A stretch of DNA of 64,000 nucleotides from NCBI RefSeq assembly GCF_009389715.1, contig NC_052394.1, positions 21,144,899-21,208,898 of the forward strand, in the 5' to 3' direction. The notes beneath the pieces are model-generated. The model ran no database searches. It was not told the origin of the DNA and saw nothing but the letters and a program-made list of their open reading frames with translations. This DNA is from Phoenix dactylifera (lineage: Eukaryota; Streptophyta; Magnoliopsida; Arecales; Arecaceae). The position numbers and the translations under genes were made by a program. The number at the start of each line of letters is the position of its first letter. The stretch's first letter is position 1. Shown here one piece after another: positions 1 to 12,324 of the stretch.

Positions 1-317
1 TTTGGGCATAAACAGTTAGTATGAAAGCAAGTCATTATTTTGCGCAAGTAATCCAAATGAAGAAGCACAATACCACGAGGCCGGCCTCCAAACAGGATTC
101 CAATCTCTGCCTAAAAACAAACCTTTCCACAAGCAAAACAAGACCTTACAGTCATCAATATATTCAGGAAATTCAAGGATGATGAGCATAGCTTTAATTT
201 CTAAGAAAAATTTTATGAAGAAACAATTAAAAAACCTAAATTAAACCAAATGGCAAGTCATATTGATGATTTAAGTAGAGATCAAAGTGTAAGGGCCCAA
301 GGCACTGATCTACCCAC
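1..317 (-). other. Start of intron 1 of the D53/SMXL-like gene
   Basis: This stretch lies directly downstream (minus strand) of the splice donor AG|GTGGGT at 318/317 and should be intron 1 of the D53-like gene. The open frame runs on for some 27 codons past the donor but has no similarity to the family. I looked for the family's conserved second-exon start on the minus strand and did not find it, so the following exons are probably outside the window. Confidence 0.5.
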
Positions 318-1585
318 CTGGGAGGCCTGGGGAGCGATCCACCAATCCCGGGTCGTTCCGCGGTAATCGGCAGCAGCTGCAAATCCCAGTCTTTGTCCAA
401 CAGAGGATACCGCGACAAGAACTTCATGTAGGTCTCGTATGTGGCCGACCACCCCATCACCCACAGCCTCCCCCGGAGAAGCTCGAGCACCCTGGTCAGC
501 TCCAAAACCAAAGAGCTTTGTTTTCCCGCATCATCACCCCCTTCCACCATCCCCTTCAAATCCCCGATGCTCAAAACCACACCCGGCTCCTCCGCCTGCC
601 GACCCAGCTCCTCCAACCAGGCGCCGATCCACGACCGGTCGTCACCGCTCTTCCCGAGCTCCGACACCTCCCTCTCGATGCTAACGAGCCTCAAACCGCG
701 CAGCTCCGGAGGTAGGACGGACCAGTTCTTCCGCTCCACGGCTCGGGCGAAATCCCGGGCGGCGTCGCCAGCAGTGACGCCGACCAGCATCGGATTCCGG
801 CTGCTCCTCCGGGCGAGGACCTCTCCAATCCTCCGGCAATTGCCGTCGCTGTCATCGGAGCAAAACTGGGAGGAGAAGGGGAAAGTGAAGCCCCGTGGCG
901 TAAGCGCATCCAAGTCGTCCGCAGCCGAGAAGTTGCACAGGAAGAGCGGGGGGCAGCGGGCGGCGCGGGGAAATCGGAGGACGGGCGGCGGGGGACGGAG
1001 GACGGCGAGCTTGATATCGCTGCTCCGGAACCCGGCCTCCCCGAAGACCCGGCTAACGACCGGGTCGTCGAGGATGGCGAGCACCAGCTGCTGGAGCTCC
1101 ACCTTGACGCCGGAAAACGACGACGACCCCTGCTGCTGCTGCTGCTGCTGCTGGTAGAGGTGGAACGTCTCCGGATTCCTTCGCTGGTTAGCCTGCGACC
1201 GCTTGATGGCCGCCATCAGCGAGTTCGACACCGGCGGCTCCTCCGCCAGCGCCGCCTGCTGCTGGTGGTGGTGCGACGACGACGACGGCAGCCTATCCAG
1301 AGCGACCCCGAAACAGAGCTCCAGCGCTTTAAACTGCAAGCGGGGGGAGTACGCGGAGCTTCGGGCGCGGGATAGAGCGTCTCGGAGGATGGAGGGAACA
1401 GCAGTGGAAGCGGCGCCCCCAGGGGATGAGGATGAGGAGGAGGAGGAGGAGAGGAGGGCATAGACGACGTGGAGGGAGGTGGTCTGGGCGTGGGCCCGGC
1501 GCCGAGCGACGGCGACGGCGTCGTCAAGGGTGGCCGCGGCCTCGGCCGCCAGGCACTGCCGCGCGCTGCTAACCGGCGTCGGCAT
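318..1585 (-). CDS. D53/SMXL6-8-like strigolactone-signalling repressor, exon 1 (partial gene)
   Basis: This is the first coding exon of a class I Clp-ATPase-like nuclear repressor, the family that the D14-MAX2/D3 ubiquitin ligase degrades in response to strigolactone. The start chosen is the ATG at 1585-1583 (MPTPVSSARQCL, the family's typical N-terminus); an in-frame ATG 12 codons upstream gives no family sequence. Residues 1-180 form the double Clp-N region (AHAQTTSLHVVYALL, SNSLMAAIKRSQANQRRNP, VKVELQQLVLAILDDPVVSR). Around residues 260-400 begins the degenerate D1 ATPase region (RNPMLVGV, LWVMGWSATYETYMKFLS, DKDWDLQLLPIT). The exon is 1268 nt (422 codons plus 2 nt) and ends at a good donor, AG|GTGGGT. 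Insertions of Ser (about 1427-1456) and Gln (about 1131-1154) interrupt the domain. The degron, the second ATPase domain and the EAR motif would lie in exons beyond the left edge. Confidence 0.88.
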
Positions 1586-2250
1586 CCCGGAATACCATAT
1601 ACAGCAATTAAAAATAACCAAAAAACCTCTCCACCGGCATTATTAAAAGAGAGAAAAAAAAAATCTCCAACCTCTTATTATATAATAAATAGAGCAACGG
1701 GGTTGGGAGAAGCAATTCTCGTTCTTGGCCAGGAAAGGAAAGCCGGGCGAAATATAAAACTCGGGGGAAGTGGTAGACTCTATCGTCCCCTTTTGATTAT
1801 ATCTATTTGGCGAGTAGAGTAGAGAGAGAAGGAGGGGGCTTCGATTCCGCGCCCAGCTATCGCTCTCCCGGGAGGAGATGCCAAAGGCAGCGTCCACTTG
1901 TTACAGGAGTGGGACCCAATACCAAACGCGACGGTGGAGCAAAGAAAAATAAAAAAAAATAAAAAATATTTCACCCCACCACTCCACCTCCCACTCACAG
2001 CACCAACACCCAATGGGTGGTCACTGCCGAGTTTGGTCACTTCCACCATCTTGGGTAGCCGTTATATTATCAATCTCAAAGAAGACGATGGATTACAAAA
2101 ATTCCAACGGTCATGCTGGATGCCATACACTGCATATGCTTTAGACAAACATTAGTCATCTCTCTTTTTAGATGGATGATGCGGCAATTATTCACGGCTG
2201 TATACCCTAGAAAATTCTAAATAAATCCGAAAAATGGAAAGAGATAGGTT
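1586..2250 (-). promoter_or_regulatory. 5' UTR/promoter region of the D53-like gene
   Basis: This is the sequence immediately upstream of the D53-like ATG. A TATA-like core lies on the minus strand around 1678-1687 (TTATATAA within an AT-rich block), about 95 bp before the ATG. A second candidate lies near 1749-1760. Which of them is used cannot be read from sequence. No upstream gene shares this promoter. Confidence 0.3.
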
Positions 2251-5030
2251 GGGTTTTGCTTTTGAGCCTACCTATTTGGCGGCTAGATCGGTTAATTGTC
2301 AAAGGGGCAAAGCAAGTCGCAATTGGTTTTCTATTTCAAGTGCTCTCGATCGAACTTGGGTTTGCTATTTGCATTACATTGTGTGGATCTTGGTATTACT
2401 AGTGATAAGAGAATACGGAAAGATGAATTAAGAAATCAGAGGACTAGTTTATCTCTCAATTTTGGATTTCAATGAAAAGATCTATTCATGAATTATAATA
2501 GCTTGTGTACGACGTGATAACCGCGATTGCATGGAGTCCATGTAATACTCGAGGAGCTGCAAGCTGTATTGGCGGCATGGACCTTGTACAATCATTGCTA
2601 TTGTATCGTACACAAACTATTTTCTACACTAAATGCATATTGTTCCTATAGTGATGCATCAAGATGCATGCCTGATGGATGAGGTTTACAAAAATGAGTG
2701 GCTATGATTGGTGGCATGCATAGCCGCATGGTGCATGCAGTGCAGGAAATAATTGCTCAGCCCTCTTCAATTCAACTCCCAATTAATGGAGAGGACTCCG
2801 ATTATCATAGGCGGACCCATGGCTGACATGAATTATTATAGTTTGCAAGGGCTCAGATAGGCCCTCTTTCGTCCGTTGGATACTGTTGAGAGATGCTTGA
2901 TTTATATTGTGCTAGGAATGAGTTGGATTGGGATAAGCTTCAGAATTCTTATCCAACAGTGGCAGGCACGTGTGGATTAGTATGGCTCTTCACCTGCTAT
3001 TTTCTCGTGCCCCTGTCCTTGCCCTTTCACTCACACGTAGGTGGCGGCCGTGACACGGGTTCGAACCATAAATGGATGGCGTCCATTAGTTGCACACCAT
3101 CCGAATGTCTCCGGAAACAGTCTCGTATGGTTATGGAAAGGTTGCCTCGGCATTTGATGTGATCAGATATTAAAAATTGCATGGTACAAACTCTCTCTCT
3201 CTCAAAAAAAAAGATTTCATGGTACAAGATTGAATGAATCTGATAACTATATAGCTGCTATCAATTTTTTTTCCTCACCAACCGTAACCGTGACATTTGC
3301 ACCAGATTTAGATTTGTATTATTAATTTGCTTCGTCGTCAGCACGTGTGAGATTGCGTTATTGCTTGTTTTTGTGGTACAAGTTATTATTGGTAGTTGTT
3401 GTCCAGCCAATACAAAAGGGATATTTGAGAGCTAGCCTTGTTGTGCATTTATGATCAAGACTCCAACTTAGGAAGATAGGCCGTCATTTTCCTTTAAAGT
3501 TTTAAAGAAAAGTACAGGAAAAGAAATGGAAAAGGAAAAGTCTCTTTTCTTGAACAGAAACATCTAATTTTTCATCTTGTGGCTTTTTGCAAAGAAAAAA
3601 AAAGCTTTTCATAAGTTAAAGCAACATTTGTATTGCTGAAAAGTTATATTTCTTTCCAATTTTTTTGAAAATAAAAGTTAAAAAAATTGAACCGGATTTT
3701 TTTCCCCCATTGGTGGAGCTTTTTCTAGCTAAACAATTATTTGAAAAACATGTATACAAAAATATTAGTTAATTATCTTTTTTTTTACTAAACACGGTGA
3801 CTAAAGATCGAAAGAAGAAAAATAGAGTTGTTGGAATGGAAAAAAAACTATTGAGAACAATATTATGAGGTGCCTTATAGTATATATAAACCATTGATGA
3901 GTAAATGAGAGAGCGAGCCTTGGTTGATCGGTTACATAATTTCCTATTATCCTATATATGTTTCATCTAATCAACAAAAATATTATGACAGGCCTGGGAT
4001 CATCTCTAGTTTGAGCAGGAAATAGAGATATATCATTCATATGATCCATCTTCTGTGTATCATGCAATGGCTGGTGATTGGACATAGTAAAGATGTACGT
4101 ATCTTTCCCCGTGCAGTTACATGATGTTGCACAATGCACGAATAACTGGCGATTAAGCTGTATCTCTCTAGTGATTGGAGAAGATACGAGCATGAGTGCA
4201 ACACCTAAGTGCACGTGTAATAGACACGACAAGGTTAGTGGCTCATTATCCTAAATAGTCGGCATGCATCTCTTTTATCTCAGCTAGTGTAACTCCTCAC
4301 CAATCTCCACTGCCTCAACACAAAAAAGCTTAATCTCACCTTTGCTTGTTCTAAATTCCCTCTGTAATAGCTCCTCCATACTCCATCGACCCGACATCTT
4401 TTACCTATCATGGCGACCGAATCCTGTGGAATGTTTTAGCTTTTTATCGAGTAGGATTTAGCATTGATCTTTTCATCATGTAAGATGCTGCTATATATTT
4501 ATTATTGGAGAGCAAGCATAATATAAGCCCTTTAGAACCATCAATTGTTATTTTTCTTCTAATTTTTCGCCTTCTATAACCATCAATTCGTAGTCTTCCT
4601 TTGTTCTACTATTACCAGCAAAAAACTACTGCGCTTCTAGCTCCAACACTTATTGAAAACTTCGAGCATGGAGATGAGGTTGAGTTCCCCCCCCCCCCCC
4701 CTCAATTTTTAACTTTCAGGTATAAGGGAGACAAGCATGAGAATAAAAAATTAGAATCTAATGAAGTATATCGATACGCATCAGCAGCAAAGAAGGAAGT
4801 AAATTGAGATCTGAATTCAGAATGAGATTAATGTTAGAGCCTCAAAGGGCTTATCTTCAACTAGACAAAAATGGAGTCAAGCTCAAGACTAGTGCGTGCT
4901 GCATCTCGAGTGTCGCCATTTTTTTCAACATAATGCTGCGCATTTGCGCGTTTCTTCCACTTACACTCAAAACGATTCCATTAAGTACCCTTAGTCTAAA
5001 GGTTATTAATCTGAGGTGCTGAATCATATG
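2251..5030. other. Intergenic, no gene recognised
   Basis: Both strands hold only short open frames without family resemblance or codon bias. Simple tracts are present, for example a 15-nt poly-C run at 4687-4701. A B-box-like GGGTTCGAACC near 3058 has no matching A box. Confidence 0.5.
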
Positions 5031-5076
5031 GCATCCACCATCAATCACAGCAGGCATCCACCATCAATCACAGCAG
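5031..5076. repeat. Two perfect 23-bp tandem repeats
   Basis: The unit starting GCATCCACCATCAATCAC occurs at 5031-5053 and again without a gap at 5054-5076, followed by a decayed partial third copy (TCATCC). It lies in gene-free DNA. Confidence 0.85.
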
Positions 5077-5224
5077 TCATCCAAAAAAAAATAGTAGGGC
5101 CCATGTCCCTCATGTTCTTCCTTCAGGCACTCGTTGCACGCGCCTGACGCAGCGTGGCTGCCAAGAGGAGGTAGCATTCCAACCTACGCTATGTGCCAAG
5201 CAACATGCATGCATGCATGCTCCA

Positions 5225-5260
<36 letters not shown>

Positions 5261-8200
5261 CTTCTTTTCTTCCTCTTTCTATCCTTTCCGTTCAACAGAA
5301 CGGGATGCGATATGATGATAAGGATGGTGATGGAGGAGGAGGTGGTAGTGGTGGGAAGGGGAATAGAAACCCCCACCAGCCACCACAAACATCCCCTTCA
5401 CCTCTTTAGAATCTGAAAGCTCTCGAGTTGCACCCCGGGCCCCGCCACCCAAGCCACCTTTACGCCCCTTCCTCCCCTTTTTTTTAAAATTTTTCGAGCA
5501 CGTAATCCTCTATGCCCCTTTGTCCACGCCCCCACCGGCCCCGATGCTTATTTTTTTCTCAAAGACCAAAGACCGGGTTAAAAGTATAAGAACAAGCAAG
5601 AATCCCACTCTTGTCTCTTGCTTTCTCTCTCTCTCTCCATGTACACATCTCTTCCCATCCCCAGCCCACGCCAGTGCTCGAAAAAAAAAAGGCGAGACCC
5701 TCGGGCCGGACCTGTCGCCCTCAAACCCTTCCATTATTGGGGGCAGATGAGCACTCGGCTTTTGAGTGATGATGAAGTCTAGAGAGAGAAAGAGAGAAGG
5801 AGAAAAAAGTTGGAAAGAAAGAGGAGACTCTTCGCTCAGTAGAAAGGTTGGAACCCATATTGGTTGGCTTTCTTTTGTTGGATGGTCCCTCCAACCGCCC
5901 ATAAGAGGACACGCCATAAAGGCACACATGTCCATCAATAGCTATCGCTGTTCTGTTTGTCTTTTTATATGTAAGCTTTTACATATCTATCCTTTGAAAA
6001 ATTGAACTTCCATGTGTATGTACTAGCAAATTATTCTTTTTGTATATTGGTTGACATGCCTTCTAAGTTCTATAGAGTGATCATTGGATCCACAAGAAGC
6101 TATAAACCCCGTTCCTGATACGGGTGCATGCACTTTTGCATATTAAAATATTGATCCTCAAGGCATGGTTATAATAATAATAATAATCTCACAGGCCAGG
6201 TTTCTCTCTCTCTCTCTCTCTCTCAAAATATAGTTAACCCACCATCTTATATCATATCCTCTCCATCAACATGTTACTTGTTAAAATAAAACAGCTAATT
6301 TCAAATAATTGAGGTAAGACTTGATATTATTATAATTTAGATGAGTGCATTATCTATTTAGATCAATGTTTTTTTTTGTTTATTACTGATATAAAAATAT
6401 CATGTGGTGTAACCAATTAATGACAGGCAGTGTTCTTGTTACGTGACAATCATCACTGCTTTGATCATATTGCAATCTTACAGGCTAGCAGGAGTGTTGT
6501 TGCAGCATCAGCAATTTACAAGATACGCATGCAAATTATATATAAGCACCAAATTAAAGAAGAAAAAACATAATTCAAAGGATATTAATTATATGTGATA
6601 TTTTTATCTTGTTTTGTTTTGTTTTGCGGGGTAGGGGGTTGAGTGGAGATCGAGCTATCGAATATTGTTGCTTTGTGGAATTATTGGGATGCCTTTCGGA
6701 AATGGAGTTCTCTCTTGACACGCACTTCTCACCGTGCGCCGCTTGGCTGCCCTTTCGGGGCCAGACCGGGCCACCCTTCTGCTCCACCAGATATTTTTCC
6801 CAACCTTGGTCCTTGCTAGCCCCGGCACTAAATGGCAACGACCCTTGGTATGCCATTTTCTACCACTGGATGCTGGAATCGACCACTTTGCTTGATGTGA
6901 TATAGCTTGCTAGCCCGGAATCTGATCACCCTTCCATCTGGTTCCCAAAGTTGGGCCAAAGTCTCATAAGTCCACAGGTCTTGACCTTTGTTACGTTTTA
7001 AAGCTTAGCTTAGCTTAGCTTTGATTATTAAAACCTATATATTGCTTTGAAGTCTGATCCATCTCTATCCCCATCCTATGGCATCATGTGTCAAAGCTTG
7101 GTAGTGCTTCTGTCGCATGGAAAGGTTCTCTGCCCACTGCTTTTCTATGTGGGTTGGCCAAAACCTAAAGCTAGGATACAATTAAAGGTGGCGGCTTTTC
7201 CTCCCTATACTTTAATTGGGGTGCATAGCCATCCCCTGTCTTCTAGCTGCTACAAAGTTATCTATCTGCTAATGACTTTACGTATCTTTCGATATGATAA
7301 AAGATGTATCTAGCCATGATCATTGAGATCGGAGTTTGATCATATTCGGTGCCTTTCCTGTTCCACGGTCACACCACCTTCTTTCTACAGGGTTGCTACC
7401 GTTTGGCCCTTGTCTTTATTTCTATGGCCTACCTCTACCTAATTAACTTTAGCTATATGGGAGGCCTGATGATGACCACATGGCCATTTTGTTTGGATTT
7501 GTCTGTTCATTCAATTCTTTGGAAATGGTTTGCATGGAATCGCCCTTGTGATTTTGTCTTGTATCATTAGAACTTTATATACTCGGGGTAGAACTCTATT
7601 CCAGATACCATCGCTTAGAATTCAAGTACTCTTTCCCTGATATAATTTAGATTGAATCTTAAGTGCCTATTGGTGATGCAACTACCTTGAGACTTTACAG
7701 GCAAGTAACAAAGAGTGGCAACAACTAAAAGAATAAGAACTTGAAACAATGTGAAAAGAATATGCTATGGTCCTAAGAGACCACAATGTTTTCATTCTTT
7801 CCACACACCATGTTGCTTTAGATTCCAACTAGATAATATGCTTACCAATCCACGTTAGCGCTGCTTCATTAAGGATGCATGGGGCGATCGCATTAGGCAC
7901 AAAAAGGGAGAACACTCGAAGGCCACAGGCATATGCACCAAGCCATTTGATCACTAATGATCACAACGCATGCAATGAATGGTCCTGTCCTTGGATGCAT
8001 ATGTCATATGCCCCTCCCATGGCATGGGTGGGATAGATGTGATGGTGTGTGTATTAGGGGACCAGTCCCACTCGCAGGAGGGTTGAATTAATTGCTCCTG
8101 TGATTGATGGCACTTCCACTGTCACACACAGGGAGAGGGAGAGATTCAGGCTTGAGTGGTTGTGAGACTATTCAACGTTCCACTCTGTTGAACATTTGAA

Positions 8201-10133
8201 ATGGAGGCCTCAGAACCTTTTCTTTGTAAAGGTGGCGGAGGACCCTTTCATTGCTGTCCTTTATGCTTTTCTCCTCACCTTTCTCCTTGTTCCGTGGCTC
8301 TAGCAAGTCTACATTAGGCCATGGAAACGCTTTTCCTTCATGCAGGGGCTGCCCTCTTTTTTTTTTTTTTTTTGTGGCTTGTGGGGTTTGGGCCATTTCA
8401 TTTGGCCAAAATCGTTCCTCTCTAGAAGCAAATTTCCTTGGCTTTCCTTTAGAATCATTGGTGTCCCTGGCCAGTTGCAAGCTGCATGCCTCTTAGCTTT
8501 CTGGGGCTAGTGGGAGTGGGGAGAGATCACCTCCGCTGCATGCGAGACAGCTTCCGTGCATGACTTGGCTCCCATTCACCACCATGGGAGGCATCGTCCA
8601 TCTGATAACCCAATATATAACCCGACCAGATTGCTGATTGGACTCAATAAATTTATCATGTTGGATTCCAACACTGTATCCAAGATCTAATTTTCTGTCA
8701 ACTTGTGCAAGATTTTGGGTCCCCAGGGCCTAGCTACTATGGCCATGTTCCAGTACGGAGATTCGTTGCATCTAAAGATAATGGGATGATTTTGGGTGGA
8801 TATTAGAGCATCGAGATCGGTGAGCGTGAATCTTAGCACCCCAATGAATGGTAGATGACCGGCTGCATGCCGAAGTCTTATATGATCAAATAAGCTCAGC
8901 TTGTCTTCTTCTAAATTGAGCTTAGCCTTAAAGTTCTAATGTGGGAGACATCAATTATTGATACTGTGGGACCTTTGGGTCACATTAGGTCATATCAAAT
9001 GGATGCAAAAGGGTGAAGGACATGTGTGAAAGCAACTAGCGACATTTGCTGTTACCACTATACTTAGCAATGAAAGTCCAAGACATCATAAAAACTCATT
9101 TAGTTGACTTGCTGTTAAAATTGACCATCTCCTCCATTCATTATGATGTATTACATTTGACTAAATTCAATGTATGGCTAAAAGAAGAAAAAAAAATGTT
9201 GTACCTCATAGAATTTACTTGTTCGATCAGCAACTAAGACAAATGAAACTTATTTTTATTTTAATATCCTGGCGAAAATATTTTTTATTTCTAATAATAT
9301 GATTAGGAGTTTAGTGTGCTAATGCAACAATGATTTGAAGGAACCAAAATGCAAACTTATTTGATATGCATTGATATATATGTAACACACAAAATTTAAC
9401 GTGTATATTAATCACATGGTAATAAACAAATCAAGATTATTATATGATATTGACCATTACGTTACTGATCGAGGGATTTAATCAGATCCTGTTAATTGTT
9501 TTAGAAGCTAAGTTACCCACATTTTTTTTTATCTGCGATGGTTCTTTTTCTCCCCCCGTTATGGATCGCAAAAAGGCTTGAATGGCGTGCGCAAATTAGA
9601 TTATAGAAATACCATAGTCCACGGCAATCAGTCTTCTAAGGACTTGAGTGCTAGGGCCTACTTAGCACCAACTTTCATTGATGTAGGCAAATAATGGAGC
9701 CCAAGCATAGGAAGGAAAAGCATGGAACAGAGCTGCCCATTGGGACAAGCTGATTTTAGATTCATTTTCCCAAACTACGATCAACTTTTTCTTGCTTTAG
9801 TAGAATATGATTAATTGTGTATCAAATTAAGGCATTGTTTGGAATTGCTGTTGGTAGTCGAGTTTTTAAAAATAGAACTTTCAAACTCTCTCTCCCCCCC
9901 TAGGATTAGGGTAGATATGCAGTTAAGTAGAACCGAAGCTTATTTTCTAATACCGATGAGTATTCTGATCGAATGGGCCCGCAACGTGCATCGAGCAATC
10001 CATTTACTACATGAATTTGGAAATATTATTTATAAAGCAATGTGTTGTTATATCATCATCATCATCACCATCATGTTAAAATTTTATATGTTCTTCTTTG
10101 ATTACCCAAGTCTATAGCAGGTTATATCTGTGA
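5077..10133. other. Intergenic, no gene recognised; simple repeats
   Basis: About 5 kb without a supportable gene. It contains a (CT)n run at 5227-5257, a second at 6203-6224, and four AGCTT units at 7001-7022. I compared the region by eye with common conserved plant microRNAs (families 156, 159/319, 160, 164, 166-169, 172, 390-399, 528) and saw no full match. Uncharacterised transposon relics or non-coding transcripts cannot be excluded. Confidence 0.5.
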
Positions 10134-10540
10134 CCAACTACTACAACAAAAATAGAATTTTCTGACTCCTATGTGCCGACGCAAGAAAGTAGCGTCGGCA
10201 ATTTGTGAGCACGCCAAATTTTGCCAATACTTTTTAGTAGCGTTGGCAGAAATGAAATTAAGACGACGCTAAATAGCGTCATTAAAACCAAATTGTAAGA
10301 CGACGCCTCTAAGCATCGTCAGGGGCCAAAGAGAAAAGAGCAGACGACATATAAAAGTGTCATCAGAATCCTACTCACTAAACACCCCATTTAACACTTA
10401 ACTTTTTTGGTTAGACCCCTAGGCCAGATGACGCTTAAAAGCGCCGTCGGACACCAACCCACTCCCACTTGGATCAGATGACACTTAAAAGTGTCGTCGA
10501 ATGCCAACTCACTCCCAAACGACACTATAAACGGTGGAAG
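10134..10540. mobile_element. CACTA (En/Spm)-like transposon end with subterminal palindromes
   Basis: A CACTA-type terminus (CTACTACAACAAAAAT, from about 10138) is followed by seven related imperfect palindromes built on GACGACGC/GCGTCGTC arms. They lie at 10174-10200, 10222-10248, 10262-10280, 10299-10320, 10343-10364, 10427-10448 and 10477-10498. In CACTA elements such subterminal repeats are binding sites for the element's own protein. The opposite end and a transposase were not found, so this is probably a fragment or a non-autonomous element. The exact first base is uncertain. Confidence 0.55.
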
Positions 10541-11918
10541 GCGCCGATGGTGCATCCCACTTCCCTCCCCCCCTCCCATCCCATGGTCGCCGCCCCTATA
10601 AGATGCCGCAACCCTAGCACAATTGCACATCCTACAATCCTCGTCTCTATGCCAAACCTAGGATTTTAACTGCAGAGCTCTACTAATGTGAGGGTTTTAC
10701 CAAACACTTTAAACACTAGACTTAATCTTTTAAACTTCTTCTGTTTCTTCAAAGAACTGGTAGCTTTGATTAGTGTTGCACGACAAACTGGGGATATAGA
10801 AAAATCGCCAACATCTTTTTGGAGAATTGACAGGTCACCCACTGATTGCAGCTCTTTAGACCGGGTCCACGAAGTTGAGATTTGAGAACCTTAGCCAGGC
10901 CAGGCTTAAAGCCACGAGCCCACGACAAACACCGCTCATAGTTGGCCGATTTGGACTGAATAGTTTAACGTAGAAGGCAGCAATAGATGAGGTTAGCTGG
11001 TAACAATCGCAATCATATAGTTATTACGAGTGTGCTATTAACGCTTGAAGGTGACAAAGAATTTTTTTTATAAATAAAACAGATGGATCATTTATAAAAT
11101 ATTTCGAAGCGAAAACAGGATGAATGGTGAATTAGTCAACATAATCTTATCTTGAGTGCTGAGCTACATAAGGAGCAACCCAGTCAGCCGCCCCATTAGC
11201 TTCTCTATAGAGTATAGATATATCTGGCCACCAATAACACACACTCCCCAACACATAAGGATGTCTATCTTTACATGCAAAGCCACTCCTAGACTTTGAT
11301 TTTTCTCCATTTGGTTGAAATTTGATAGCTTGACAGGTCTAATATTTCATTAAGTTTATACAACTTTCCCAAGTGCTGCCAAAAGTCTCAAAAGTCTACC
11401 CTTGTGACGTGCGCTTAAATGAAGATTGAAATTTGCGGATTTTGTTGATTTAAACGTAAGCACATGCCAACAAAATCCAGATTTTAAGAACTTGTAATCT
11501 GAATAAAAATAAGAAAGTTGAAGGAAAAAATTGGAATTGCAAAAGACACTCGTGGAGACGTCCAAGCATTGTTTAATTTCTTAACTTGTTTCGAAAGATA
11601 CTCGCATCAGTTGTACCAAAAAATAAATAAGCCTTGATTGAGGAATCCATTAGGTATTTTCTTTATGAATCCATATGAACTCACCAAGACTCGCCTAATT
11701 GACATGAAACTCATGCACAGAGAATGGAAAAGTTTAACATATCTATGGACTCATGAATAATTTTTTTACATCTAGGAAATAATTGGTCATCAACCAACTA
11801 TAGTACACCATCGCAAATATAGGGCCATCAAGATTTGGCTAATCATTAATTTGTGCATTTTATTTTAAGGAACAATGTTTAGTCACTGGCCACTTCAATG
11901 AGAAGCCATATTTTGATA
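10541..11918. other. Intergenic, no gene recognised
   Basis: A short GC-richer block (10541-10640) follows the CACTA-like end and could belong to that element. The rest is AT-rich sequence with short unrelated open frames only. Confidence 0.45.
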
Positions 11919-11923
11919 GTTAA
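11919..11923. other. Copia target-site duplication, left (GTTAA)
   Basis: GTTAA directly precedes the 5' LTR and is repeated exactly at 16744-16748 after the 3' LTR. A 5-bp duplication is the usual product of Copia integrase. Confidence 0.9.
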
Positions 11924-12213
11924 TATTAGCTCACCAGGTTTGAAGCTTAGTATCACCAGACGAATCTCCCAGGCACTCCACCATATCATCGTTCCCGAAC
12001 GTTTCAGTGAAACGTTTTCAAACCAACTGTAACAACCCCAACGGACACCTGGTGATGTAACGGGATTTACAACAGAGTCTGTTAGACTCTAACAAACCCA
12101 ACTAACTCTCAGACATAGCTCTATATAAAGCTATCGTCTGAGAGTCATCTGAGATATATACTTTTCATCTTCTTCTCTGTTAGTCTTCCCCTGTTTCTAT
12201 AGCATTGTTTTCA
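11924..12213 (+). repeat. 5' LTR of the Copia element (290 bp)
   Basis: The LTR runs from TATTAGCTCACC to GCATTGTTTTCA. It holds a TATA box (CTATATAAAG, 12121-12130) that should drive the element's transcript. Upstream are a 19-bp odd palindrome (11998-12016) and a 17-bp hairpin with 7-bp arms (12074-12090). The TATA itself sits in the loop of a 15-bp inverted repeat (12106-12120 and 12129-12144). By eye it is identical to the 3' LTR. Confidence 0.95.
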
Positions 12214-12228
12214 TGGTATCAGAGCGGG
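12214..12228 (+). other. Primer-binding site (initiator Met tRNA)
   Basis: TGGTATCAGAGC directly abuts the 5' LTR. It is the standard plant Copia primer site, complementary to the 3' end of initiator Met tRNA, where minus-strand DNA synthesis starts. Confidence 0.93.
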
Positions 12229-12324
12229 AGATCCTGCCTGATACTTTGAACTTCATTCTTCTCCAAATATAGTAGTTCAGCAACCCATGAGTGATCATCT
12301 GGTTGATTTAGAAACTTGACTACC

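Noticed and set aside
441-1157. 238-codon open frame on the plus strand across the D53-like exon
   Set aside because: It is the antisense shadow of a GC-rich exon. Its composition (Ser, Arg, Pro runs) mirrors the real gene and it has no family resemblance.
3027-3227. Possible SINE with a B box at about 3058 and a CT/A-rich tail
   Set aside because: GGGTTCGAACC is a good B box, but no A box lies at the right distance. The CATGGTACAA repeats at both sides of the tail are too close together to be insertion flanks.
12316-12324. Gag-pol start at the TTG at 12316
   Set aside because: A TTG start is a bacterial convention. The ATG at 12325 is in frame and is the likely plant start.
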